Source of the DNA: Cherax quadricarinatus
Taxonomy: Eukaryota; Arthropoda; Malacostraca; Decapoda; Parastacidae
Direction: 5' to 3'
DNA length: 64,000 bases
NCBI RefSeq assembly: GCF_038502225.1
Contig: NC_091293.1
Span: 2,466,201 to 2,530,200, forward strand
In this document: piece by piece, positions 52,745-62,562 of the stretch
Layout: every line of letters begins with the position of its first letter
How positions within the stretch are numbered: the first letter of the stretch is position 1
Translations under genes and position numbers: made by a program
The notes under the pieces: generated by a model
Database searches by the model: none
What the model was told of the DNA's origin: nothing
The model's input: only the letters and a program-made list of their open reading frames with translations

Positions 52745-53830
52745 TGCAGCTTAGGTTAGGTTAGGATAGGTTAGGGTTAGATAAGAATAGGGCTAGCTTG
52801 TGATAAGTTAGGTTAGGTTAGAAGAAGTTAGGTTAGGATAGGTTAGGTTAGGTTAGGTTGGGATATAAGTTAGATAGGTTAGGTTAGGGTTAGTTAGGTC
52901 TGTAGGTTAGGTAAGAAGTTAGGTTAAGTGTTAGGTATCTGAGGTGTGTTTGATGGAGTTAGGTTAGGTTAGATAGGTTAAAGGTTAGGTTAGATAGAGG
53001 TGTTTATTGGAGTTAGTTGCTAGGTTAGGTTATTAGGCTAGGTTAGATAGAGGTGATTGATGGAGTTAGGTTAGGAACTGGTTAGTGAGGTTAGGTTAGG
53101 TTAGGAATTCAGGGTTAGGTTAGGTTAGTTAGGATAGACAGCGTTGGTCTGGGAAAGAGATGATTTTCTACCTTGATGTTACCTGCATTACATGGCGCCT
53201 GTCTGTCCTGAGTTGACGCAGGGGTTATGGTTCACCTTGGGTGTGAAGCGCATTACACCATGTGTTGGGGGACCACAATGAGTCTCTCAGAGCGAGGATA
53301 GTGCTTCATTCGGAAATCGAGTAAATATCGCCATTGAGCAGGTTCTTACCAACAAGAAATAATGTCTGATCTTACGATAAAGTTTTTTCAAAACTAATTT
53401 GGAAATATCCAAAAATGGAGTCGTTCAAAGTAATTCTGGAGTACTTCTAATGTATTTTGGAAGTGTTCCAACATATTTTAAAGGTTAGGTTAGGATAGGT
53501 CTGGCTAAAGTTGGGGTTGTAAGGTTAAGACAGTTAGGTTAGTTGAATAGCAGGTTAGGTTAGGTTAGTTGCTAGGTTAGGCTAGGTTAGGTTAGGTTAG
53601 GTTAGTTAAGTTAGGTTAGGTTAGGTTAGGCTAGGTTAGGTTAGGTAATAAGGCAACAGGTTCGGTTAGGTTAGTTTAAAGCTGCTAGGCTAGGTTAGGC
53701 TAGGTTAGGTTAGGTTAGGATAATTTAGGTAAGAAGTTAGGTTAGGCTAGGTTAGGATAAGTTAGGTTAGGTTAGGTTAGGTTAGGTTAGGTTAGGTTAG
53801 GTTAGGAGGGTTAGGGTTAGGTTAGGGCTG
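52745..53830 (+). repeat. Right-arm TTAGG-type arrays (noisy)
   Basis: TTAGG units at 52745-53160 and 53480-53830 mirror the left-arm CCTAA arrays but contain many more indels and odd bases. Between them, 53140-53470 mirrors 49740-50065. Confidence 0.85.
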
Positions 53831-56800
53831 GGTTTAGGATGTGTGTGTGTGTGTGTCTGTGTGTGTGTGTGGGGGGGATGTGGATGCGTGATGTGGGATG
53901 TGGGGTGTTATTGTCGAACTAGATATACTGAAAAGATGCGGTATGGTTGTTTTGACTTTTTCTGATGGTGTGGCCCTTATTAACTTTTTAATGAACTAAA
54001 AGGGTTAAATGAGAAAAAATGGGGTGGGGTGCTGCACTTTGATGAAATTAGATAAAACGAGAAAAATTGTGGGGTGTTGGGGTTGTGGGTGTTGGGGATG
54101 GGTGTTGACCTTTAGTTTATGGTGATTTTGTAGGCTTGATGTATTCAGTGTGCTTTAGCATTCAGTGGTGTATTTGGGAGTACCTAAATGGCAGGTTTTG
54201 GAAGTGTTTCAGTGTTGTTTGGAACAACTAAAGGTACCCAAAGGTGTTTGAGTGTGTTCAAATGTTGTTTTTTGAAGGTGATCATGGGTGTTCAAGGGTG
54301 TTTTGAAGGTGTCTGAAGGTTTTGAGGTTATTCAAAGGTGTTTTGGCGTGTCTCAAATGACAGAGTGTTTTGAATGTGTCTGTGCAGTGTTTTGAAGGTG
54401 TTCAAAGGTGTTTTTGAAGGTGTTGATGGGTGTTTTGAGTGTGTTCAAGGTGTTTGAAGGTGTTGAAGGGTGTTTTGATTGGAATCTAGCGGTGCTCAGT
54501 AGTAATCAGTGTGGTGTAATTGGGAGTACTAAATGAAAAGTTTAAAGTGTTCTTGTGCAAGGATTGGAAATGTTCAAAGGTAAGCTTTGAAAAAGTGTTC
54601 AAGAGTGTTTCATGTTCAAGGGTGTTTGAAGGTGTTGAAGGGGTGTTTTGATTGAATTCAGCGGTGTTTTAGTAGTAATCAGTGGTGTAATTGGGAGTAC
54701 TCAAATAGTGTTTTGAAAATGTTCATGGGTGTTGTGGGATGTGGGTGTTATTAATGAACTAGAGATACTGAAAAAAAGATGTTATAAGTGGTTGTTGTTG
54801 ACTTTTTCTGATGAGTGTGTCCTTATTAACTTTAATGAACTAAAAAGGGTTAAAATGAGAAAAAAATGGGGGTGTGTGTTGTGACTTTCTGATGAAATTA
54901 GATAAAACGAGAAAAAATTGTGGTGTTGTGGGTCAGGGTGTTGTGTGATGGGTGTTGATCCAGTTTATGGGTGATTTTGGTGGTGTTTTGAGTGTATTCA
55001 GTGGTGTTTTTTAGTGATTCAGTGGTGTATTTGGGAGTACCTCAATGGTGTTTTTGGAAGTGTTTCAGTGTTGTTTGAAATGATCAAAGGTGTCTAAAGG
55101 TGTTTTGAGGTGTCAGAAATGTTGTTTTGAAGGTGTTCAAAGGTGTCTAAAGGTGTTTTTGAAGGTGTTGAAGGGTGTTGATTGAATTCAGCGGTGTTTA
55201 GTAGTATTCAGTGGTGTAATTGGGAGTACCAAATTGTGTTTTTTTGGAAGTGTTTCAGTGTTGATTGGAAATGTTCAAAGGTGTTTTGAAGTGTCAGCGT
55301 GTTTTAAGGTGTTCAGCCGTGTTTTAAGGTGTTACAGTGTTTCGAATTGAATTCAGCGGTGTTTTAGTAGTATTCAGTGGTGAATTGGGAGTACTCAAAT
55401 TGTGTTTTTTGAAGTGTCAAGTGTTGATTGAAATGTTCAAAGGTGATTTTGAAGGTGTTCAAGAGTGTTTGAAGGTGTTCCAAGGGTGCTTACAAAGCAT
55501 GGGTGTTTTGATTGAATTCAGTGGTGTTTAGTAGTAATCAGTGGTGTAATTGGGAGTACTCAACAGTGTTTGGAAATGTCTGTGGGGTGCTGGGGATGGG
55601 GTGTTGTTGTCGAACCAGAGATACCAAAAAGATGTTATAAGGGAGTGTTGTTGGGACTTTTCTGATGTAGTGTGTGTCCCCTTACACCTTGAATGAACTG
55701 GGCATGGGCCAAAACGAGAAAAATTCAGTTGTGGATATGTTAGACTTTCTGATGTACTGTAAACTCTTATTAACTTAATTTGAACTAGCATAAACGAGAA
55801 AAATTGTGGGTGTTGTGGGGTGTGTGTGTGCGTGTGTGTTAGGTGTCATAGAGTTTTTTTTTGCAAAAATCTTGGTTACAGTGAGATGACATTAGTTAAA
55901 ACGAGTAAAATTTGTTGGTAATTGATGAGGGTAGGAAGCCTGAATTAGGTTACTTCTCTGAAAGATGATATAAGTGAAGCCAGATAAATTAGTTTAAAAC
56001 GATATTCAAAGGTGTTTTGAAGGTGTTCAAGGGTGTTTATGTGGAGTATTCAAATGATTATGAGAGTACTTTGGGGTGTTCAAAGTAAAGTGTTTGAGTT
56101 AGTTTTTGCATTTTTTCTGATGTATTGTGTCCCCTTAATTAATAACTTTAATGAACTAAAAGGGTAAAAACGAGAAATGCCTAGTCTGGTGACTGAGGGA
56201 TGAGTTGTAATTTAATGAAATGTGTAAGTGCAGATAAATTAGAGATGTCAACTATTTGAGTACTTCAAATAGTGTTTTGGAAAATGTCTAAAGGTGTTTT
56301 GAGTGTGTTCAAATGTTGTTTTTGAGAGTGTTCATGGGTGTTTTTGAAGGTGTTCAAAGGTGTTTTGAGTGTGTTCAAATGATTATGAGGAGGTTTAAGG
56401 TGTCTAAATGATGTAAAAGAGTACTTATGAAGGTGTTTCTGGGGAGTATTCAGAGGTGATTGGGGGGGTGTTCGAATGATGTTTGGAGTATTTCAGTGTT
56501 GTTTGGAAATGTATAAAGGTATTTTTGTGAGTATTCAAATGATTTATGAGAGTGTTTTGAAGATGTTCAAAGTAAAAGGGCACATTTAACTTCGTATGTA
56601 AAATTGTGACTAGTGAATTTATCGAAAAAGTGGTTATAAGTGTTGTGGTGACTTTCTGATGCATGTGTGTGTGTCCCCTTATTAACTTTAATGCACTAAA
56701 AGGGTTAAATGAGAAAAATTGGGGTTATGAGTGAAAATTGTGAGGTGTTGGCTGGAGTGAGGGTTCGGGAGGGTGGGGAGGGAGGTTACTGTGGGGAGTT

Positions 56801-57130
56801 AACTGAGACAGAAATAGTTAAAAAAAAATGTCTAGACTTGTGTTGTATAAAAGAAATTGTGAGTATTAACGAAAAATGTGCCTTTCTGATGTACTGTGTC
56901 CTTTATTAACTAAAAGGGTAGACAAGATTCAGCCTGTGTGCGCGTGACGTCACTGACATAGGGGCACCTGATTCAACCTGTGTGCGTGCGTGACGCCTAC
57001 TGACCGCCGAGTAAACGCTTTTTTAGTTCATTTAACTTAATGAGAGGAAACTTTTAGTTCATTTAACTTAATGAGAGGAAGGTTTTAGTTCATTTTAAAA
57101 TAATAAGGGAAGATGTTTAGACCTGTAGTA
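53831..57130. repeat. Outer right arm, mirror of 46.2-49.3 kb
   Basis: Contains GGTGTTTTGAAGGTGTTC repeats and AACTAAAAGGGTTAAAA-type segments, the reverse complements of the left-arm repeats, with frequent small insertions and deletions. No gene. Confidence 0.8.
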
Positions 57131-58112
57131 AGTACTAGTTCCCCAGAGGGGGACTCCAAAAACTTGATCCGAGGAATTTCGAAAACCCCAAGGGGGAATC
57201 TAAAAAAACTTGATCCAAGGAGACAGAGAATTTCGAAACCCCATAGGGGATCCAAAACCTCATTATCGAGAAATTTTTGGGTTGGGGGGTGAAAGGGAGG
57301 GGTACCCAAAAAAACTTGATCCAAAGAGATGAGAATTTCGAAAACCCCACAGGGGATCCAAAAACTTGATCCGAGGAGATGGAGAGAATTTCGAAAACCC
57401 CATAGGGGAATCCAAAAACTTGTATTATCGAGAAAATTTTGGGGTTGGGGGTGAAAGTGGAGGGGGATCCGAGGAAGTGGAGACTTTGATATTGAGAACC
57501 CCATAGGGGAGTATCCAAAACTTGCATTATCGAAAATTTGGGGATGGGGGTGAAAGGAGGGGTATCCAAAAAACTGATCCGGAGGAATTGGAGAGCATAA
57601 GAAAATGAAATTCAAAATTCGAAACCCCATAGGGGAGAACTAAAAACCTGGATCCAAGGAGATCATAAGAAAAATTCGAGGCGCGGGGGCGATCCGACGA
57701 CGCCGTGCAGCGCGTACAGAAGGCGCGGCGGGGCTCGCGGCGGGCGCGGGCGGGCGCCGGGGTGGGCGCGCGCGGGGTGGGGTCGCGGCGGGCGGGCGGG
57801 CGCGGCGGGCGGGCGCGCGGGCGCGGGCGGCGGGCGGGAAAAGGCGGCGCGAAGGGGTCGCAAGGGGCCGGGCGGGGTAATGGCTGGGGGCCAAGGGTGA
57901 GGTAGTTCCTGAGGGCGAGGTCATGGTCAAAACCGGAAGTAACACCTAGGTGTGAAAAGGTGACCCTCCAGCCGCTGGTCCTAGACCGGAAGTTCCTCGC
58001 TCTGTAGAAGGCCTAAACCGGAAGTTCCTCGCTCCGTGGAAAGCCTAAACCGGAAGTTCCTTGCTCTGTAGAAAAGTATACTACTTATATATATATATGT
58101 ATATATATATAC

Positions 58113-58970
58113 ACATACACACATGCACACACACACACACAGGTGAGAGGAAGACTGAAATTATATAACAAATATTCAAAGTGTCAATTCGTTAGGGGCC
58201 TAGTAGGCACCTGTTGCCACACAGTTACAAATATACAAAGAACAAAGCGAGCGTGAAAGTAGGTGTCCAAAAATTACGAGAGGTCTGTAACAAGTGAAAT
58301 GTGGTGCAGCATACAGTGACTGTGAAAAAGTTAATAAGAAAAGGAAGAAAAGAAAAAATACATAATTAGGGAAGGTGGCAGGATTAGGCCATCTTGAAAT
58401 AGTGACGTCATAACAGGTGGTGTGCCAATATAAATAAAAAGTGTAGCTTACCGATTGTGAAGTGTATCCTACCATAAGGAGCGTATGATGTACGAGCATA
58501 AATAGATAAATGGATATAACTATCACGGGTAAAGGAATTCCAGAAAAGTATTAGAAGGTTTACGTATACAATATCGAGATCTAACCAGCAATTTGTCATC
58601 GTCCCGCGTCCACACACAAGTCCTTCTCACTTATTGTGGTTGCATGTTGTCAGATTGTGGTCTCTGCACACTGTTAGATACTGGTCATTCACTCCTGCAA
58701 GCTATTACCAGAATTAGAGTAGAAACAGCATAGATAAAGTGGAGTTTGAATTGATAAGTGAGTGACAAGGAGATGGGCAGCTAGCGATGGTTAATCTCAA
58801 ACACACACAAGTGTTAGGCGCTTGTAGAGGCTGGGAGAGGCTAAGATTTAGAATTACTAGTGTAATTATTGGTATTTTATCAGCAGTATGGATACATAGA
58901 AGCGGGGAGCATTATTACTGGGCACACACACACACACACATACTCCGACAGACATAACAGTACGCATACA
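58113..58970. other. Non-coding interval, nothing recognised
   Basis: Unique-looking sequence with a short CA tract at about 58920-58940. Open frames on the minus strand show no motif. Confidence 0.4.
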
Positions 58971-58974
58971 CCAG

Positions 58975-59190
58975 GACTGTCATAGAGTTGTCAGGCAGTC
59001 GGATAGCTTAGAAAGTGTTGTAGTGGAGGCGGAAACCATACATATTTTTAAGACGAGGTTTGATGAAGCTCATGGAGCAGAGAGAGAGAGAGGACCTAGT
59101 AGCAACCAGTGAAGAGGCAGGGCCAAGAGCTAAGACTCGACCCCTGCAACTACAAATAGGTGAGTACAAGTAGGTGAGTACACAGCCATG
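58975..59190 (+). pseudogene. LINE 3'-end fragment
   Basis: Plus-strand copy of the 3' end of the 14.4-kb LINE: it encodes a FKTRFDEAHGAE-like piece (with frame damage), then GTGAAGAGGCAGGGCCAAGA, a CTCGACCCCTGCAAC stretch, and two AGGTGAGTACA tail units (59158-59184). Confidence 0.75.
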
Positions 59191-59304
59191 TAAACGGTCA
59201 TTTTACAACAATACACTCTAGCCTACCCGCTCGCTAGACATCCCTATCATGCATACCCTCCTAACCCTTCGTCCCTTCCTCCCCACCCCCCAGTTCCCTC
59301 TCTG

Positions 59305-59306
59305 TG

Positions 59307-59349
<43 letters not shown>

Positions 59350-59567
59350 CTTTCTCTCTCTCCCTCTCTACCCATCTTTCCTCTCCCTCTCTCTCTTTCT
59401 ATCTTTCTCTCTCTCCCTCTCATTCTCTCTTTCTCTCTCCCCCTCACACACACCTACCATTCATCTTCCCTTTCCTCCTCCCCCTCCCCCCTGGCTTCTC
59501 CTCACTTCCCTCTCTTCCCCCTCATCATCCCTAGCCTTCTCCCTATCATTATCTCTCTCTCCCTCCA

Positions 59568-59657
<90 letters not shown>

Positions 59658-59660
59658 TCT
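59305..59660. repeat. (CT)n-rich low-complexity DNA
   Basis: CT repeats (59311-59346, 59568-59642) with C/T-rich sequence between. Ser/Leu open frames are artefacts. Confidence 0.95.
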
Positions 59661-59691
59661 CACACACAAACTCCTTTCTGTGGTAAAAAAA

Positions 59692-60684
59692 ATGGGTAAC
59701 CCAAGAGGGCGGAGACCCAGGGGTCTGGAGGTCAAACCCAGGAGGGAGGAACCTGGGAGGGAAGATTGGGAGTTAGAGCTCACAAAAATGGAGGAAGAGT
59801 GAGGAAGGAAGCTAACAGAGCTCGGCAGGGTAAGGGAGGAGAGGATAGCTGAAGAGAGCAGGAAGTGGGGACTACAAGTCTTAACAGCAGAAGATAAGAT
59901 AAAGTGCTTAGAAGAGGAGCTAGAAAACCTGAAACAGACTAGAGAGACAAATGACAGTATAGACATGACATTACAAACTTCTATACCAGTCACAGACGAG
60001 GGGGGCTGTAGGGATTCAGAAAAAGATGAGTACAGGAATACTAAATGAGAAGCCTGAAGACAACAAAGGAGACATGACATATGCAGAGACTCAACAGTCA
60101 ACTACAGTGGCAGGGAACAGCTGAGCAGGGAAGACAGTCCACTGTGCATAGGAGCTGCAGCAAGGGCAGGGGTTGAAGGCAGGAACGTCTTGATGGAAGG
60201 AGATAAAACACCTCAGAGGATGCAAAGAGAGACACAGTGGGAGGAGGAGAGGGAGAGGTCAGTGTTTGTCTACGGGCTCCAAGAAGTCAAAGGGGAAACC
60301 TACAATGAAAGAAACCAGGTGGAGAAGAAAGCAATTGAAGGTATCATGAAAGCAATAGGTGAGGGAGACATGATCCAGGTGGCAAATTTTCGGAGAATTG
60401 GGTGGTTTGCGAGTGGAAGGAGATGGCTTGTCAAAGTAATCTTCTAGGCAGAATCAGCTCGAACCAGGGTCCTGCAGGAGAAAGTACGACTGAGGGACAA
60501 ACCAGAGCACCGGAGAGTGTACCTAGATCGTGACAGAACGCAGGAGGAAAGGATGATACTGAGAGAGAAGGTACAAAGACGAAAGGAGGAACGGGATGCA
60601 TCAATGAAGGCGAGCAGAAGCCAGACTCAGGTGGAAGGGCAAACATACCCTACAGAGACACCCGCAGAAGGACTCCAACCATAA
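59692..60684 (+). pseudogene. LINE ORF1 relic (coiled coil, RRM-like domain)
   Basis: Encodes a LINE ORF1-type RNA-binding protein. The frame starts at ATG 59692 (MGNPRGRRPRGLEV). A charged helical stretch, EDKIKCLEEELENLKQTRE, suggests a coiled coil. After a damaged stretch (stops at about 59800 and 60046, with an apparent frame slip around 60020-60110), it resumes with RSVFVYGLQEVKGET, FRRIG and GRRWLVKVIF, a stop at 60446-60448, and then VLQEKVRLRDKPE and VYLDRDRTQEERM. This pattern is typical of ORF1 proteins of CR1/L2-like LINEs. It is probably ORF1 of the same family as the ORF2 at 14.4-16.9 kb, by style only. Confidence 0.7.
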
Positions 60685-60689
60685 CAGTC

Positions 60690-61156
60690 TTGAAGCAACT
60701 GAATAATCTCAACCAAAACCTGCACACTGTTCCCTCTGCCCCAACCCCCCATCACAAACCCCACCCTAACAGCAGCCCCCTATAGGCACTCTGCCCCCAC
60801 CTCCACCACAAACCCCACCTAAACAGTGACAACCCCAATGCAACTGAACAAGCTATATACACTATATATAGTGTAATCACAAACCCCACCCCTACAGCAG
60901 CTCCATATGGGCACTCTGCCCTCACCCTCCCATCACAAACCCCACCCACACCACAAACCCCCATAGGCCCCCCCAGAGCTCCCGCTCTCCCAACCCCAAT
61001 ATTCTCCCAGGTCCACTGTGATAGATAAGAAACTATCTGTTATTCCACTATACCTATTAATGTCCTTGTTATTGTTAAGATTTATGATTTCAAAGCGTAA
61101 ATCCATATTTCGACACTCATTATTTTCCATTTCTATACCCATACCTCTAACTAGTC
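60690..61156. repeat. C-rich repeat (CACAAACCCCACC) and flank
   Basis: Irregular repetition of CACAAACCCCACC and GGCACTCTGCCC to about 61000, plausibly the Pro-rich linker of an ORF1 relic. It is followed by AT-rich sequence just 3' of the minus-strand ORF1 fragment. Confidence 0.55.
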
Positions 61157-61931
61157 CTAGTTTAAAGTCCTAACAACACCCTCAACTGAGCTAGCAAGAA
61201 AACCCATACCTGCCCTGGATAAGTGAACCCCATCCCTAGCATACATGTCATTTCGGCCATAGAAGTGGTCCCAGTTGTCGATGAATGGTACTGCATTATA
61301 GTTACAGTGTTTGTCCAGCCAACAGTTAATACCAATTGCTCTGGACAACCATTCATTTCCAACACCCCTCCTTGGCAAAATGCCACATATAACAGAGCGC
61401 TCCCCCTTCTTCCTAATTATGTCTATTGCTGTCCTGTACCTTCTTACAAAATCCTCACTTCTACGCTTGCCTACAGCATTGCCTCCAGCACTGAGGCAGA
61501 TAATAGGATTGATCCCATTACCATGTTATCAAACCGGCTAACAATATCCTCCATCCCAGCCCCAGGAAAGCAAACCCTCTGTCTCCTACTTCTATCCTTC
61601 AGCAGAAGGCCCTATCCATGTACCTAACCTGGCTATCCCCAACAACAACAATGTTTTTACCTTTCTTGGCGTCGTTCGTCGTGATGTTCCCAGTAGACAA
61701 CTCACACCCACCGGGTAGCACGGAGAATGGGTTCAATGTTTCCACAACAGTTTCCTGGATCTTCATTGATTCTAACTCTCCTACTATCCTCTTGATCCTT
61801 AACTTTGTCCCATGCTTTTCAGTCACTGTCCAGGTTCCTTTCTTGGCTGGAGGACTCTCAACAGAAGGATTACTACTAATCTTCTTGTTTTCCTCAGTCA
61901 ATCTCTGTATCTCAGGCTTAGCCACCCTCAG
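61157..61931 (-). pseudogene. LINE ORF1 with SGNH-hydrolase-like domain
   Basis: Some LINE ORF1 proteins carry an esterase-like SGNH domain. On the minus strand a helical stretch (PEIQRLTEENKKI) and linker lead to KNIVVVGDSQVRYMDRAFC (block I, GDS at about 61645). Frame-damaged sequence follows, in which SAGGNAVG (block III-like) can be read. Then NEWLSRAIGINCWLDK, PFIDNWDHFYGR and ARDGVHLSRAG (block V, D and H present at about 61230). It ends at VVRTLN. At least two frameshifts lie between blocks I and V, so it is not functional. Confidence 0.75.
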
Positions 61932-61935
61932 AAAT

Positions 61936-62286
61936 GGCAGAAATGACATGTATGCCAGGGATGGGGTTCACTTATCTACGCTTGGGGTGGGAGCACTGGC
62001 CAATGCAGTGGAGGGAGCTGTTAGGTCTTTAAACTAGAAATCGGTAGTGGTATGGGTTTTTGTGGAAAATCAATGTATTCTGAGTGTAGCGATAGTGTGA
62101 GTTTTCAGGAAATCAGTTATAAGCAGAATGAGGTAGAGTTATTTGTGTATATAGGAAAGCCAATGGCATTAGGTGACAAGGAGAGTAACAGTTATAGTGG
62201 AGGAACAGAAATCAACAGGAAGAGAAAAGAGAAGGGAGGTTTTCTGAAAAAAATATTATAGTAATAGTCGTAGTGCGAGAAATAAG
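61936..62286 (+). pseudogene. LINE ORF1 tail and start of ORF2
   Basis: Plus-strand paralogue of the neighbour: GRNDMYARDGVHLSTLG, then VEGAVRSLN and a stop at 62035-62037. An inter-ORF stretch follows, then YYSNSRSARNK (about 62256-62286), which resembles the start of LINE endonucleases (YxNARSLRNK). It is interrupted there by the hammerhead-bearing element. Confidence 0.65.
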
Positions 62287-62477
62287 AGCAATGGACGGAA
62301 CACATCAATTCCAGGCTGAGGGACTGACTACCTCAAATCTTCGACTTCAAGGGTGATGGACTGATTACATCGTCTTTGCATCTCTACTGCTCCTACCTAC
62401 TTTCTGTACTCGACTGAAGAAGCTTACTGTGAAAGCGAAACTCTTTCAGAATAAAGTTGTCTAACTGTTGCCTATGT
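62287..62477 (+). mobile_element. Hammerhead-bearing short element, copy F, between direct repeats
   Basis: Contains GATGGACTGATTACATC and a degraded motif at 62409-62452 (CTGAAGA, A, GCTT-ACTGTG-AAGC, GAAAC, then AATAAAG). It lies between two 85-bp direct repeats (62202-62286 and 62478-62562) that both encode the YY-NSRSARNK LINE segment with about 10 differences. Helix I is no longer convincing here. Confidence 0.55.
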
Positions 62478-62562
62478 GGAACAGAAATCAGCAGAAAGAG
62501 GAAAGAGAAGGGAGTTTTTTCTGAAAATATATTATATTAATAGTCGTAGTGCGAGAAATAAG
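62478..62562 (+). repeat. Second copy of the 85-bp LINE segment
   Basis: Direct repeat of 62202-62286, from GGAACAGAAATCA to GCGAGAAATAAG. Confidence 0.85.

Larger units (their letters stand above)
44898..58112. repeat. Giant inverted repeat (13.2 kb palindrome)
   Basis: The left arm (about 44898-51595) and right arm (about 51624-58112) are reverse complements around a 28-bp spacer. At the outer ends, TAAGTAGTATACTTTTCTAC (about 44918-44937) matches AGTATACTACTTA at 58076-58088. At the centre, ACGTAGGAGCCAGAG faces CTCTGGCTCCTACGT. Order and content mirror throughout: 33-bp repeats, GC-rich block, CTATGGGG repeats, TGACGTCA region, TTCAAAACACC repeats, TTAGG-type arrays. The right arm is about 0.2 kb shorter and carries many small indels. 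Outside the arms the flanks differ. It could be a very large TIR or fold-back element, a genomic palindrome, or partly an assembly product. Confidence 0.85.

Noticed and set aside
44998..58112. A transposase gene inside the palindrome
   Set aside because: I looked for long non-repetitive frames and DDE-like motifs in both arms and saw none.
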